DNA of 64,000 bases from 66-474 sp035281745 (GTDB taxonomy: Bacteria; Pseudomonadota; Gammaproteobacteria; Xanthomonadales; Rhodanobacteraceae), in the NCBI GenBank assembly GCA_035281745.1, contig DATEDI010000022.1, positions 62,001-126,000 on the forward strand, in the 5' to 3' direction. This document shows positions 18,601 through 27,014 of the stretch, piece by piece; position 1 is the first letter of the stretch; each line of letters starts with the position of its first letter. The notes beneath the pieces were generated by a model. It did not search any database and was not told the DNA's origin. It saw only the letters and a program-made list of their open reading frames with translations. A program made the position numbers and the translations under genes.

Positions 18601-19261
18601 AGACGCGCGCATCGAACCCTTCCGGCAGGTTTTCCCAGCGTGCATTGCCGGCCTGACCCGCCAGCTTTTCGGGTGTACCCCAGGTGTCGGCCAGCAGCCG
18701 CGCGGTGGCCTCGTCGGCGCTGGCACGACGCCAGAAATCGCGGATGATTTCCAGATCCAGCGCGCGCAGGTCGTCGATGGGTTCGCGCGTGCGCAGCGAC
18801 TGCCCAGCCTCGAAACCGAACTCGGCCAGCACCCGGAAGCAGAAGCCGTGCAGGGTGGAAATCTGTGCGGTATCGAGCGCGAGACGCGCGTCGTCGATGC
18901 GCTTGCGCAGCGTGTCCCGTGGTGCGGCTGCTCCGGCGTCGCCGAGCGTTTGCAGGCCCTGCGCGATCACCCGGCGCAGCACTGCGCGCTCGCCGTCTTC
19001 GCCCTCGCGTGGGCTTGCGGGATCCGGCTCGCGCAACAGCTCGTCGGTCAGCGCCAGCCACGCGCGCAAACGTTCGGCGAGTTCCGCGGTCGCCGCGCGC
19101 GTGAACGTGGCCACCACGATTTCGGCGGGCATCAAGCCATGCGACAGGATCAGGCGCAGGTACAGCGTCGCGATCGTGAAGGTCTTGCCGGTGCCGGCGT
19201 TGGCCTCCACGGCCCGGATGCCATCCAGCGGCAGGTCCAGGGCATCGAGCGGTGCGTTCAT
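15689..19261 (-). CDS. recB: Exodeoxyribonuclease V beta subunit
   Basis: A 1190-residue subunit holding the 3'-5' UvrD-type helicase and the single nuclease site of RecBCD. Walker A is EANAGTGKTFTIATL at about residues 18-32. Helicase motifs include VDEFQDTD and VHAAKGLEYDVVFL. The C-terminal nuclease domain shows GSAVHAVFE, VDWKTN and QWLIY, the GxxH, DxK and QxxxY motifs of the RecB nuclease family, so catalysis should be intact. The ATG at 19261 overlaps the recC stop as ATGA; its own stop overlaps recD, giving translational coupling through all three genes. Confidence 0.95.
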   Translation of the reverse strand: MNAPLDALDLPLDGIRAVEANAGTGKTFTIATLYLRLILSHGLMPAEIVVATFTRAATAELAERLRAWLALTDELLREPDPASPREGEDGERAVLRRVIAQGLQTLGDAGAAAPRDTLRKRIDDARLALDTAQISTLHGFCFRVLAEFGFEAGQSLRTREPIDDLRALDLEIIRDFWRRASADEATARLLADTWGTPEKLAGQAGNARWENLPEGFDARVSAPDPAMLAAAFVAARRRIAAWDDSDREAFVAEIERCVSTARTRTQRIQVRDDLHAWAQVAEGDRALDIFDAKAAASIHADGIASLTPKGIRPTGEAFDHLAALRDAWFAIEQRATRETAAHAANLLCDARTMLVTERAERLAARDLASHAQAVHALRAALQGPRRETLIAGARKRWRAALVDEFQDTDRAQWAIVHALFGESRLVIVGDPKQAIYGFRGGDVFAWLDAFEQCEGEALQLATSYRSGDALCNAVNALFGVDRAFVDTAIDYVDVAASGRSRDRAVLHDGVALPGLRFWCLAADESDGKAKRRAPGKGAVKDRIEARTVQYIAWLLGRAQLRGRDGTLEALQPKHIAVLVGSNAEAASIQAALARAGIPAASNLQESVYASEEAADLALLLEAMADPADGERARAAWASRLAGKSATEVAASLADEGGPQIDAARWAHDVRRRGVLAWLHWMLVDAAPRLLREPGGARRVANYLQLAELLEGGRAGDADVAALAADFARARANAGGPGTADDDAARLRLETDADAVTVSTVHAAKGLEYDVVFLPYACAGRDPGRNGDGVRMAWFHDGHRQQHLALGRAPVEADAQARREILAEEVRKLYVAITRARALCVIPWGWINDGQHTALHYLLHRNGEDHSDAGCRDALHALAASADGAIDVVAWEDVQTAPRWMSRDAPTPALAAAGFTRVGLERDWTIWSFSRLVRGNHAAAVDILPGSGDDDAEFGGARFGSAVHAVFERTDFAAWRDASGIPPAQLPLIEHALADHGVAEGAAWPRAVASVGAMLHDALNAPLPCGTRLADVPPEARRAEIEFHLSLAPSASAELYDLLHAHDYQLNRNGVAAANLAGLLTGKIDLTFRHDDRYWIVDWKTNRCAPYDAVALGVEIARHDYDLQWLIYTLALHRWLGATLPDYDYARDFGGVFYLFVRGMQGGGGVRADRPPRALIEAMDALFGTRDKVAA

Positions 19262-22200
19262 GGCGCAGCTCCGCGCCAGTCGCCGATGGCTTCCGCCGGG
19301 GGCAGCACGCTTTCGGCCATCGCGTGCCAGGGCTTCAGCAACGTGCGATCCGTCAAGGTGAAACCGCGCCAGGCGATCGCCACCGCATCGTCGTCCAGTT
19401 CGCAGCGGCCGCCGAAATCGCCCGACGTCTTGGCTGCGATTCCGGCGAGATTCCAGCCGAACTCCCATTCGTCTGCACGTCCGCTCACGCGTTCGCACTT
19501 CAGGCTGTCCCAAGCCAGCCGCGGCAGGAATGGCAGTGGCGCACGCGTGCCGGCGCGCATGTGTTCGACCAGTCGCCTGAGCTGCGTGCGTGCCGCGTCG
19601 GGTTCGATCGGCCTGTACCACAAGGTGCCGGTCTCGAGTTCGCCATCCTTGGTCAGGAGCGTCAGCAGCAGGCAACCCGTGTCGGCGTCGCCCGCCGCGG
19701 CGGCAAACAGCGTGTCGATCCATGCGCGAAGCGCGCGCCGTCCATCCAGCTTGCCGGGGTCGGCGCGCAACAGGCCGCGTGGATACCTGCCTTCGACGCG
19801 GCCGTTGATCTGCCACCCCTCGCCCAAGTCGATGCGGGTTGCAATGGCCTGTGGCGGCGCGCCACCGGTGAATTCTCGCGCTTGGTCCTGCAGCACATCG
19901 GTGCGCCCGCGCGCGATTGTGAATGCCGCTTCGCCCAGTGCGCCTGGCGGCAGCTGGCCCTCGGCCCGAAGTTGCGCCTGCTGGCGGTGAGCGGCGGCTT
20001 CGCCGCGCAGCAGCATTTCGCGGGTGAGTGTATAGCGCAGGCGCGGCTCGTCCGGCTGCAGCGGCTCGACGTCGGCGTCGATTTCAACCGTGCGCGGCAG
20101 GCGCATCCGCAAGCCGCGTTCGAGGAAGCCGCGCGCGGGATTGTCGAAGAAGCGCTTCAGGTCATCCAGCGCCACCTCGCCCGCGGGGGTGGGAGATTCG
20201 GGCAACGCCGTTTCGGCGAAGCGTGGTTCGTCCGTCGAGCCCATCCGGATCGCTGCGGCCGGCAGCCACTCGCCGGCGTGGCTGCGCGCGCGCGTGCCGT
20301 CGAACAACTGCGCGGCGAACGGATGCAGCGGTTCGCGCACGGGCAACGCGTCCTCGTCGGCGCCGGGCGCGAGATAGTACTCGCGCACTTCGCGCATCAG
20401 CCCGTCCACGACCACCGAAGGCGGCAGCGACTTGTTGCTGCGGAGGTCCTGGCCGATCCAGCTGACGTAGAACGCGTCGCGTGCGGCGGCGAGCAGTTGC
20501 AGGAACAACAGGCGATCGTCGGCGCGCACATCGCGGTCGCCGGACTCCGCGCGGCCCGAGTTGCGATCGGCGAGCAGCGGATCGAGCCCGCCCGGGTCGC
20601 GGCGCGGGAACGCGTCGGCCTGCATGCCCAGCAGGGCGATCACGCGGAACGGCACCACCCGTAGCGGCACCATGCCGCAGAAGGTGACGCCGCCGGTGAA
20701 CAGGCGCTGCGCGGGATCGGCCGCGCGCAGCGTATCGCGCAGGTGGGCGCGCAGGTCGGCCCACGGCAATTCCAGTCCGGCATCGGTCGCACGGCAATCG
20801 TCCGCCAGTTTCGCGAGCGCCGCGCGCACGCGTTCCAGCGCGCGGGTCTCGGCAAGGTCGCGTGCATCCGGCTGGTAGAGGTCGTCGAAAATGACATTCA
20901 GCATCGCCTGCCACGCCGCGGCGTTGCGCGGCCGCTGCGATTCGCGGCGCAGGCGGCGCCAGCTTTCGGCAAGCGCCAGCGCGGCGTCAATCTCCGCGAA
21001 AGCCTGGCCCTCGACGCCGGCCAGCGGCGCAGTTCCGCCGACCAGTGCGTCCGCGACGTCGCCAACCGCGAAGCCCGCGACGATCCGGTCGATCGCGAAC
21101 GCCCAACTGAACTCGCGGTAGTCGCCGGCACCGGCGCGCTTGCGCGCGTGTTCGTCTTCGCCCCAGCGCGCACCGGCCGCGCGCAGGCGCGTACGCAGGC
21201 GTTCCAGCGCGTCGGCATCCAGGTCGAAGCGCCGCATCACGCCGGGCGTTGCCAGCACGTCGGTGAGTTCGTCCAGTTCCCAGCGCGAGCCGGGGGCGTC
21301 CAGCAGCTTCAGGAACAGCGCCGCCGCAGGATGTTGCGCGGCGGCGCCCAGGTCGCCGAGGTTGTACGGAATGAAGCGCGGGTCCTCGCGATCGACGCCA
21401 CCGAACACGGCGTCGATCGCGGGCTGGTACGCAGCGACATCGGGCATCATCACCGCGACGTCGCGCGGCTGCAGCGGCGGATCGAAGCGTGGGTCGTCCA
21501 GCATCGACAGCAGCGCGTCGTGGAACGCCTGCACTTCGCGCAACGGCGTATGGCAAGCGTGGAATTGCAGCGACGCATCGGGCCGTGCCGCGCGATCACC
21601 GTCGCGCGGTGCGGCGTGCTTCAGGATGTCGTCGCGCACGCGGCCGAGCAGCGTCGTGCGCGGAATCGAGGTGTCGTAATCGTCGTGCTCGACGTCGGGT
21701 TGCACGTGTTCGTAGCCGAACAACAAACCCACGAACCCCGACAGCGCGCTGCCGAGCGACAACACCAGCGGATTTTCGCCATTGCGTTCGCCGAGCCGAT
21801 CTCGCACGGCCGCGCGCGTGCGCGGCAGATCGCCGAGATATTCCATCGACGGTAGCGGCAGATGGAAATCGACATCGCAATGGCGTCCCGCGACGGCCAG
21901 CATCCGCAGCACGTCGGGCGACACGTTGGCGCACGCGAAACAGGCGAGCCGCCCGGGCAGGCCGGGCGGCGAGGGTTTGTTGCCGGAGCCACCGGCGGGA
22001 TGGTCCGGATCGAACGCGCGCAGCCATTCATCCACCCGCGCCACGCGCGACGTGCCGCCGACGCGCGGCAACAACCGCCGCCACAATTCGGCCTGCCAGT
22101 CTCCGGTGTCTGCGCCACGTTCCCACCCCAGCAGCTTTTCGCGGCGGTAACCCTGCATGCGTTCATAGGCGCGCGCCAGTTCCAGGCTCAATGCGAAGCG

Positions 22201-22566
22201 CCGCAGCGGATCATCGCTGGCCGAGAGATATTCATGCAGCGATGCCAGTGCCGCGCCATCCAGCCGTTCTCCCAGCAGCGCATATATATGCCAGCGCAGC
22301 ACCTCGACGTCGAACGGCGAGCGTTCCGGCAATTCAGGCCGCGCGGCACGCAACAATTCCCACGTGAACTGCGCGGGCGCCGTGAATTCGACGTTCGCGA
22401 TCACGCCCATGCGCTCGGCCAGGTACACCTGCAACCAGCGCCGCAAACCGGCCTGCGGCACCAGCACGCGCGCCGGTACCAGCGGGTTGTCACGCGCGGC
22501 GCACAGTTGCTCGCCCAGCGCGTCGGCCAGCTTGGTGGCGTCGTTGGAGGTGTGCAGTCGAAACAT
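19258..22566 (-). CDS. recC: Exodeoxyribonuclease V gamma subunit
   Basis: A 1102-residue Chi-recognition and strand-splitting subunit of RecBCD. The N-terminus MFRLHTSNDATKLADAL parallels the start of known RecC proteins, which supports the ATG at 22566 rather than a GTG 48 bases upstream. The inactivated-helicase domains of RecC and a long C-terminal nuclease-like region (without the DxK site) fit the length. No clear ribosome site is seen before 22566. First gene of the recCBD operon, divergent from the PepSY-type gene. Confidence 0.93.
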   Translation of the reverse strand: MFRLHTSNDATKLADALGEQLCAARDNPLVPARVLVPQAGLRRWLQVYLAERMGVIANVEFTAPAQFTWELLRAARPELPERSPFDVEVLRWHIYALLGERLDGAALASLHEYLSASDDPLRRFALSLELARAYERMQGYRREKLLGWERGADTGDWQAELWRRLLPRVGGTSRVARVDEWLRAFDPDHPAGGSGNKPSPPGLPGRLACFACANVSPDVLRMLAVAGRHCDVDFHLPLPSMEYLGDLPRTRAAVRDRLGERNGENPLVLSLGSALSGFVGLLFGYEHVQPDVEHDDYDTSIPRTTLLGRVRDDILKHAAPRDGDRAARPDASLQFHACHTPLREVQAFHDALLSMLDDPRFDPPLQPRDVAVMMPDVAAYQPAIDAVFGGVDREDPRFIPYNLGDLGAAAQHPAAALFLKLLDAPGSRWELDELTDVLATPGVMRRFDLDADALERLRTRLRAAGARWGEDEHARKRAGAGDYREFSWAFAIDRIVAGFAVGDVADALVGGTAPLAGVEGQAFAEIDAALALAESWRRLRRESQRPRNAAAWQAMLNVIFDDLYQPDARDLAETRALERVRAALAKLADDCRATDAGLELPWADLRAHLRDTLRAADPAQRLFTGGVTFCGMVPLRVVPFRVIALLGMQADAFPRRDPGGLDPLLADRNSGRAESGDRDVRADDRLLFLQLLAAARDAFYVSWIGQDLRSNKSLPPSVVVDGLMREVREYYLAPGADEDALPVREPLHPFAAQLFDGTRARSHAGEWLPAAAIRMGSTDEPRFAETALPESPTPAGEVALDDLKRFFDNPARGFLERGLRMRLPRTVEIDADVEPLQPDEPRLRYTLTREMLLRGEAAAHRQQAQLRAEGQLPPGALGEAAFTIARGRTDVLQDQAREFTGGAPPQAIATRIDLGEGWQINGRVEGRYPRGLLRADPGKLDGRRALRAWIDTLFAAAAGDADTGCLLLTLLTKDGELETGTLWYRPIEPDAARTQLRRLVEHMRAGTRAPLPFLPRLAWDSLKCERVSGRADEWEFGWNLAGIAAKTSGDFGGRCELDDDAVAIAWRGFTLTDRTLLKPWHAMAESVLPPAEAIGDWRGAAP

Positions 22567-22707
22567 GCGCGGTCCGCGAACGTGATCGCGCCAGTATGCC
22601 TGCCGCGTGCTCACGGGTTGAGATGAAGGGCGTGGTCGGTGGCAATTGGTTGTTGAGAACGATTCGCATTCGTGGGATCATGCGGCACCTTTTACCGAAC
22701 CCGCCGC

Positions 22708-23190
22708 ATGGCCGCCGTGCACCGCTGGTTGAAATCATTCCGCACGCTGCACCTGTACCTCGGCGTGTTCACCGCGCCGGCGTTGCTGTTTCTGGCGTTC
22801 ACCGGCGCGCTGCAAAGCGTGAATCTGCACGAAGCCGCGCGCGGCGGCGACTACAAGCCGCCGGCGTGGATCGCGAGCATCGCGCACATGCACAAGAAGC
22901 AGAGCTTCGACGTGCCGGTGAAGCGTGGGCCGCCGAACCTTTCCATCGCCCACGCGGACGCCGTGCCGAAGGCCAACGCAGCGGCGCGCGCGAACGACAA
23001 GCGATCAACCGTACCGGCCGAACGCAATCTTTGGCCGATGAAGATCTTCTTCGTGCTGGTGTCGCTCAGCCTGATCCTGTCGACGGTCACCGGCATCTAC
23101 ATGGGCTGGCGCTACACGCGCAATCGGCGTCGTTACGGCGCGACCTTGGCCGTGGGCGTGGCGGTTCCGGCGCTGTTGCTGCTGTTCTGA
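22708..23190 (+). CDS. Small PepSY-associated transmembrane protein
   Basis: A 160-residue membrane protein with two or three hydrophobic segments: one at about residues 12-40 (YLGVFTAPALLFLAFTGAL), one near 110-130 (FFVLVSLSLILSTVTGIYMGW), and a hydrophobic C-terminal tail. The first segment, preceded by RTLHLYLGV, matches the N-terminal helix of PepSY-TM proteins; a soluble loop with HMHKKQSF lies between. Full PepSY-TM proteins are more than twice as long, so this is a compact version. PepSY-TM proteins are often linked to iron-siderophore reduction or transport; no such partner is adjacent. Confidence 0.75.
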   Translation: MAAVHRWLKSFRTLHLYLGVFTAPALLFLAFTGALQSVNLHEAARGGDYKPPAWIASIAHMHKKQSFDVPVKRGPPNLSIAHADAVPKANAAARANDKRSTVPAERNLWPMKIFFVLVSLSLILSTVTGIYMGWRYTRNRRRYGATLAVGVAVPALLLLF

Positions 23191-23241
23191 TCCACACGGC
23201 AAGCGGATGTCTGACGTGGCGCGCGCCGCGATAATGGCGCG

Positions 23242-24417
23242 ATGCACGCACGGCCCGGAACAAACGTCGAACCTGCGGATGCGCGCGGCAGCCCGGCCGC
23301 GATCGCCACGGCCGGGCTGATCGCACTGGCGGTGGCGATGGGCATCGGACGCTTCGCTTTCACGCCGGTGATGCCGATGATGGAAGCCGACGCAGGCCTG
23401 ACCCTGCGCGCCGCCGGCTGGTTGGCGGCGGCCAATTACCTCGGTTATTTCATCGGTGCGGTGTGCGCCGCCCGACTTTCGCTGGCGCAGGCGGTGCGCG
23501 GCGGATTGCTCCTGATCGCGGTGGTGACGTTTGCGATGGGCATCACGCATGTGTTCGCCCTGCAGTTGTCGTTGCGCCTGCTCGCGGGCGTCGCCAGCGC
23601 GTGGGTGCTGGTGCATGTGTCGGCATGGACGCTGGGCCGCCTGCTTGCGATGCAGCGCGCCGACGCGAACGGGGCCGTCTACGCGGGGGTGGGCTTCGGC
23701 GTTGCCGCGGCGGGCTTGGTCTGCATGATCACCATGCAAATGCGCTGGAATTCGGATCGCACCTGGCAAGTGTTCGGCGTGTTGTCGTTGCTCGCGACGC
23801 TGGCGCTGTGGCGCAGCTTCCGTGATGCGGTCGCGATGCAAACGTCACCCGGAGCGTCGCCGCGCATCCATTGGAACGCCGACAAGTGGCGGCTGATGGC
23901 TTGCTATGGCGCGCTCGGGTTCGGTTACATCATTCCCGCCACCTATCTGCCCGACATGGCGCACCGCTACATCACCGACCCGCTGGTGTTCGGGCTGGCG
24001 TGGCCGGTGTTCGGCGCCGCGTCGGCGCTGTCGACGTGGATTGCGGCGCGTTGGCTCGCGCACGTCGACGATCGCAAGCTGTGGTCGGTCTGCTATCTGT
24101 TGATGATGGTTGGCGTCGCGCTGCCGGCGCTGTGGCCGACGCTCACCGCAATCCTGATTGCGGCGCTGCTGGTCGGCGGCACCTACATGGTGGTGACGAT
24201 GCTGGGATTGCGCGAGGCGCGTCGCGCTGCCGGCGCCGAAGCCACGTCGTTCATCGCGGTGATGACCGCGGCGTTCGCGATCGGCCAGATCGTCGGGCCG
24301 TTGCTGGTCAGCGCCGTAGCGCACCAGCCGCACGGATTCGCCGCGGCACTCCTGGCCGCCGCGATCGTGTTGTTGCTGGCGGCGATTTCATTGTGGCGAT
24401 CCGCGCGGCTGGCGTAG
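23242..24417 (+). CDS. YbfB/YjiJ-type MFS transporter
   Basis: A 391-residue major facilitator with 12 predicted helices. The first helix region LIALAVAMGIGRFAFTPVMPMM is characteristic of the YbfB/YjiJ group, where GRFAFTPxMP is nearly invariant. Substrate unknown. The ATG at 23242 lies 51 bases after the PepSY-type gene on the same strand, so co-transcription is possible. Confidence 0.87.
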   Translation: MHARPGTNVEPADARGSPAAIATAGLIALAVAMGIGRFAFTPVMPMMEADAGLTLRAAGWLAAANYLGYFIGAVCAARLSLAQAVRGGLLLIAVVTFAMGITHVFALQLSLRLLAGVASAWVLVHVSAWTLGRLLAMQRADANGAVYAGVGFGVAAAGLVCMITMQMRWNSDRTWQVFGVLSLLATLALWRSFRDAVAMQTSPGASPRIHWNADKWRLMACYGALGFGYIIPATYLPDMAHRYITDPLVFGLAWPVFGAASALSTWIAARWLAHVDDRKLWSVCYLLMMVGVALPALWPTLTAILIAALLVGGTYMVVTMLGLREARRAAGAEATSFIAVMTAAFAIGQIVGPLLVSAVAHQPHGFAAALLAAAIVLLLAAISLWRSARLA

Positions 24418-24726
24418 GTTGGTGCGGAGCGCGGCGAAGGCCAACGCGTTCGTATGGTTACGTTGGGCTTCCGTCGGATCAAGCCCCGCGGGTCGGCCCA
24501 CCCTGCACCCCAGGCATCTTCCGGATGTTGCTTTTCGGATCCAGCCAGAACGGATCGTTGACGGAGCGTTTGAACAGGTCGGTGGCAGCAGTGTCCCGCG
24601 CTTGGGCGCCGACACCTTCGACACGCCGCGCGATACCGCCTGCCGCTGCTGGTCGGAAATGGTCACCAAGGCGTGAAGGGGTCGGATGTACCCGAATGCC
24701 GACGCGGCTTTGCGCCGGCCTGGCGT
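24418..24726. other. Gene-free stretch with a short repeat-like sequence
   Basis: No convincing gene. The first 65 bases contain GTTGG ... CCAAC and GTTGGGCTTC motifs of the kind seen in dispersed intergenic repeats of proteobacteria. The minus strand has a short open stretch (around 24479-24600, containing DLFKRSVNDPFWLDPKSN) that I do not recognise and that has no good start. Confidence 0.4.
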
Positions 24727-24996
24727 TCAAGCCAGCAGGTCGGAAAACTCTGGATGCCGGCGGATGAACGCCGCCGCGTACGAACACGCCGGCAGCACTT
24801 TCCAGCCTTCGCCTCGCGCGGTGGCGAGCGCGGTGCGCGTCAATTCCGCGGCGATGCCGCGTCCGCCGATCGCCGGCGGCACTTCGGTATGGGTGATGAT
24901 CATCACGCCATCGCGCAACGTGTAGTCGAGCTCGCCGCGGTAGCCTTCCAGCGCCACCCGGAACTGATGCGCATCGGTGTCGTGCACGATGTCCAT
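24727..24996 (-). CDS. Small GNAT-type N-acetyltransferase (COG2388-like)
   Basis: An 89-residue minimal acetyltransferase. The acetyl-CoA loop is seen as PPAIGGRGIAAELTRTAL, preceded by the strands LDYTLRDGVMIITHTEVP; this compact form is the YjdJ-like group. The ATG at 24996 has an AAGGAG ribosome site about 9 bases upstream. It sits 31 bases after nadV on the same strand and probably shares its transcript. Substrate unknown; a link to NAD metabolism or protein acetylation is only inferred from the position. Confidence 0.85.
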   Translation of the reverse strand: MDIVHDTDAHQFRVALEGYRGELDYTLRDGVMIITHTEVPPAIGGRGIAAELTRTALATARGEGWKVLPACSYAAAFIRRHPEFSDLLA

Positions 24997-25027
24997 GCGT
25001 CTTTCACTCCTTCGATGATCCGCCCGC

Positions 25028-26446
25028 TCAACCATGTTCGCTGCAATCCCGCACTTCCGCGAACGACCGGTCACGCAGCAAATTTCCATTTTCCCAGACC
25101 GTTTCCATTGCGTCTTCCCAGCCCGGGCCCAGCGTTGCGGCGTCGCCTTCGACCGCGCCGTCCGGCAGCGCGACGGTCTTGAAGGTGCCGTGTTCGCGAT
25201 GCCGCGCCAGCGTCAGCCGCCCGCGCTTGGACGCCTTGGCGTGATCGGTCACCGGATCCTTGAACACGTCCATCCACCGGCCATCGATGCGCGCGGCGGA
25301 GCACTTCAGCGCGAACTTCTGGGTGTCGCGATCGAGTTTCTGCAGCAGCGCGCCGCCCATGCCGAACGCGATGTTGTCGGCGGAATAGCGCGCGTGGGTG
25401 ATGCGCTCCAGGATCAAGCGAATCGAATCGGGGTTCACGCCGTCGCCCTGGATCACACGCACGTGGTTCAACACGCGATAGCCCTTCGCGTTCCTCGTGC
25501 TGCCGAACGTGGCGTTCAACATACTGAGCGTCCGGTGTACCACCTCGGCGGGGTCGCCGGAGTCGGGGCGGATCACCACGGTGGCGCCGCTCTTGATGAC
25601 GTCATCGCGCAAAGCGCCGCCCCACATCGCCTCGATCGCGTGGAACAAGTCGTAGCTGTCCGACACGCACGCGACCACCGCGCCCGGCTTGGCGAATTGG
25701 CGCAGCATGTTGCGGTACGCGTCGAGCTCGCGGTCTTTGCCCCAGGCGGTGATGGTGCTGTGCTCGGCGGCGGGAATCGAAAAGCCGGCCATTGCCTCGC
25801 CGTAGTATTCGCGCGCGGCCAGCACGCCCAGCACCGTGTCGGTGCCCTTGAAGTTGACGAGGTGCGCCATGCCGCCCAGCGCCGCCGATTCCGCGCTGGA
25901 GACGCCGCGCGAACCGAAATCGTGCAGCTTGAACGGCACCTGCGCGGCCGCGTCGTCGCTGGTCCTGTCCAGATACTCGCGGATGATTTGCTTCACATGC
26001 CAACTGATCGTCGCGACCGTGACCGGATACCACACCCGCATCAGCAATGTCTCGGCGTAGGACGGCAGCCAGAAACAATCGGGGCAGGTGCTCTCGATCG
26101 TCATCAGCGCCTGGTGCGTCGGCACCACCGTGCCTTCTGCCACTGCGCGGATGCGCAGTGGCAGTTTTCCATGGTGCTTGTCGACGAGGTGTCGCCAGCC
26201 CGCCTCGTTGAAAGGTTCGCCGTGCGCGGCGAAGAATGTTTTCGCTTCGTCGATCATCGCCTCCGTCACCGGCCGCGACAGATATTCCTTCAGGATCGAC
26301 TGCAGCCCGAAGAACAGCGTGCGTTCGTAATCACCGCCCCGGCTTTCCAGATAGAAGAACGTCGCGTCCACGCCCGGTGGATACTGCAGCCAGTGACTGG
26401 CCTTGTAGCTGTCGGTGTTGAGGATGAGGTTGGAGGCGGGGTGCAT
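25028..26446 (-). CDS. nadV: Nicotinamide phosphoribosyltransferase
   Basis: A 472-residue NAMPT enzyme converting nicotinamide plus PRPP to nicotinamide mononucleotide, a direct NAD salvage step. The N-terminus NLILNTDSYKASHWLQYPPG and the central FKLHDFGSRGVSS are diagnostic; the catalytic histidine lies in AAEHSTITAWG and the phosphate-binding arginine in VVIRPDSGDP. Length agrees with the human and bacterial enzymes. Most bacteria salvage nicotinamide by deamidation (PncA/PncB); NadV is patchily distributed and often moves horizontally, also on phages. Base composition here does not differ visibly from neighbours. Followed by the small acetyltransferase gene. Confidence 0.95.
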   Translation of the reverse strand: MHPASNLILNTDSYKASHWLQYPPGVDATFFYLESRGGDYERTLFFGLQSILKEYLSRPVTEAMIDEAKTFFAAHGEPFNEAGWRHLVDKHHGKLPLRIRAVAEGTVVPTHQALMTIESTCPDCFWLPSYAETLLMRVWYPVTVATISWHVKQIIREYLDRTSDDAAAQVPFKLHDFGSRGVSSAESAALGGMAHLVNFKGTDTVLGVLAAREYYGEAMAGFSIPAAEHSTITAWGKDRELDAYRNMLRQFAKPGAVVACVSDSYDLFHAIEAMWGGALRDDVIKSGATVVIRPDSGDPAEVVHRTLSMLNATFGSTRNAKGYRVLNHVRVIQGDGVNPDSIRLILERITHARYSADNIAFGMGGALLQKLDRDTQKFALKCSAARIDGRWMDVFKDPVTDHAKASKRGRLTLARHREHGTFKTVALPDGAVEGDAATLGPGWEDAMETVWENGNLLRDRSFAEVRDCSEHG

Positions 26447-26488
26447 GCGCGAAGCCGCGGATCCGGCCGAACGACCGAGTCGATCATT

Positions 26489-26929
26489 CTAACGATCGTC
26501 TTTGCGCGGGTGGCTACCCGGCTTCTGCTTCGCACTCGCGCGGCGCGGCGCCGGGTTGCGTGCCGCAGGCGCGGCCTTCGCCCGGCCTGTACCCAATGCC
26601 ACCGTGCCCGGGATGTGCCGCTTGCCCCAACGCACGAATGCGAGCAGCACGTCGCCCAGATCCTTGCCCTTGGCCGTCAGTGTGTAGGCGTAACGCACCG
26701 GGCGCTGCTGGTACGGGGTGCTGCTGACGATGCCGGCGCCTTCGAGGCGCCGCAGGCGATCCGCGAGGATGTTGGTGGGAATGTGCTCCAGTGAGTCCGC
26801 AAGTTCCTTGTACGTGTGCTTGCCGTGCAGAAGGTCGCGCACCACCAGCAGCGACCACTTGTCGCCGACGATGTCGAGCGAATTGGCGACCGCGCAGGGC
26901 GAGCGCGTGAAGGATCGGGTGGTGTTCAT
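26489..26929 (-). CDS. HxlR family winged-helix regulator
   Basis: A 146-residue DNA-binding protein. The winged helix runs from about residue 12 to 105: a redox-candidate cysteine in SPCAVANSLDIVGDKWSLLV, recognition region HIPTNILADRLRRLEGAGIV and wing PVRYAYTLTAKG. A basic tail (AKQKPGSHPRKDDR) follows. The single N-terminal cysteine is typical of HxlR regulators that sense reactive electrophiles or oxidants. It is divergent from a membrane-protein gene across two perfect palindromes, so it probably represses both its own gene and that partner. Confidence 0.93.
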   Translation of the reverse strand: MNTTRSFTRSPCAVANSLDIVGDKWSLLVVRDLLHGKHTYKELADSLEHIPTNILADRLRRLEGAGIVSSTPYQQRPVRYAYTLTAKGKDLGDVLLAFVRWGKRHIPGTVALGTGRAKAAPAARNPAPRRASAKQKPGSHPRKDDR

Positions 26930-26943
26930 GTCGGGTTCGTGTA

Positions 26944-26960
26944 ACTTGCGAGTTGCAAGT
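26944..26960. promoter_or_regulatory. Palindromic operator 1 for the HxlR regulator
   Basis: Perfect inverted repeat ACTTGC-N5-GCAAGT (17 bases), between the divergent starts. Its centre is 39 bases, close to four DNA turns, from that of operator 2. It lies just downstream of the proposed hxlR -10 box. Confidence 0.8.
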
Positions 26961-26961
26961 C

Positions 26962-26990
26962 AGTATGCTACGGTCCGCTACCACTTGCAA
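26962..26990 (-). promoter_or_regulatory. Proposed promoter of the HxlR gene
   Basis: Reading the minus strand: -35 TTGCAA (26990-26985), 17-base spacer, -10 CATACT (26967-26962). The -35 box lies inside operator 2 and the -10 box ends one base from operator 1, as expected for autorepression. The boxes match the sigma-70 consensus in 5/6 and 4/6 positions. Confidence 0.5.
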
Positions 26991-26999
26991 AATGCAAGT
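26983..26999. promoter_or_regulatory. Palindromic operator 2 for the HxlR regulator
   Basis: Second perfect copy, ACTTGC-N5-GCAAGT, with the same arms and spacing as operator 1 but a different central pentamer (AAAAT). It ends 15 bases before the ATG of the divergent membrane-protein gene, so binding there should also block that gene. Confidence 0.8.
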
Positions 27000-27014
27000 C
27001 ACTGGAGCATCGCC

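Noticed and set aside
24479..24787. 102-codon minus-strand open frame overlapping the acetyltransferase gene
   Set aside because: No ribosome site, no recognisable domain, and it overlaps the well-supported GNAT gene.
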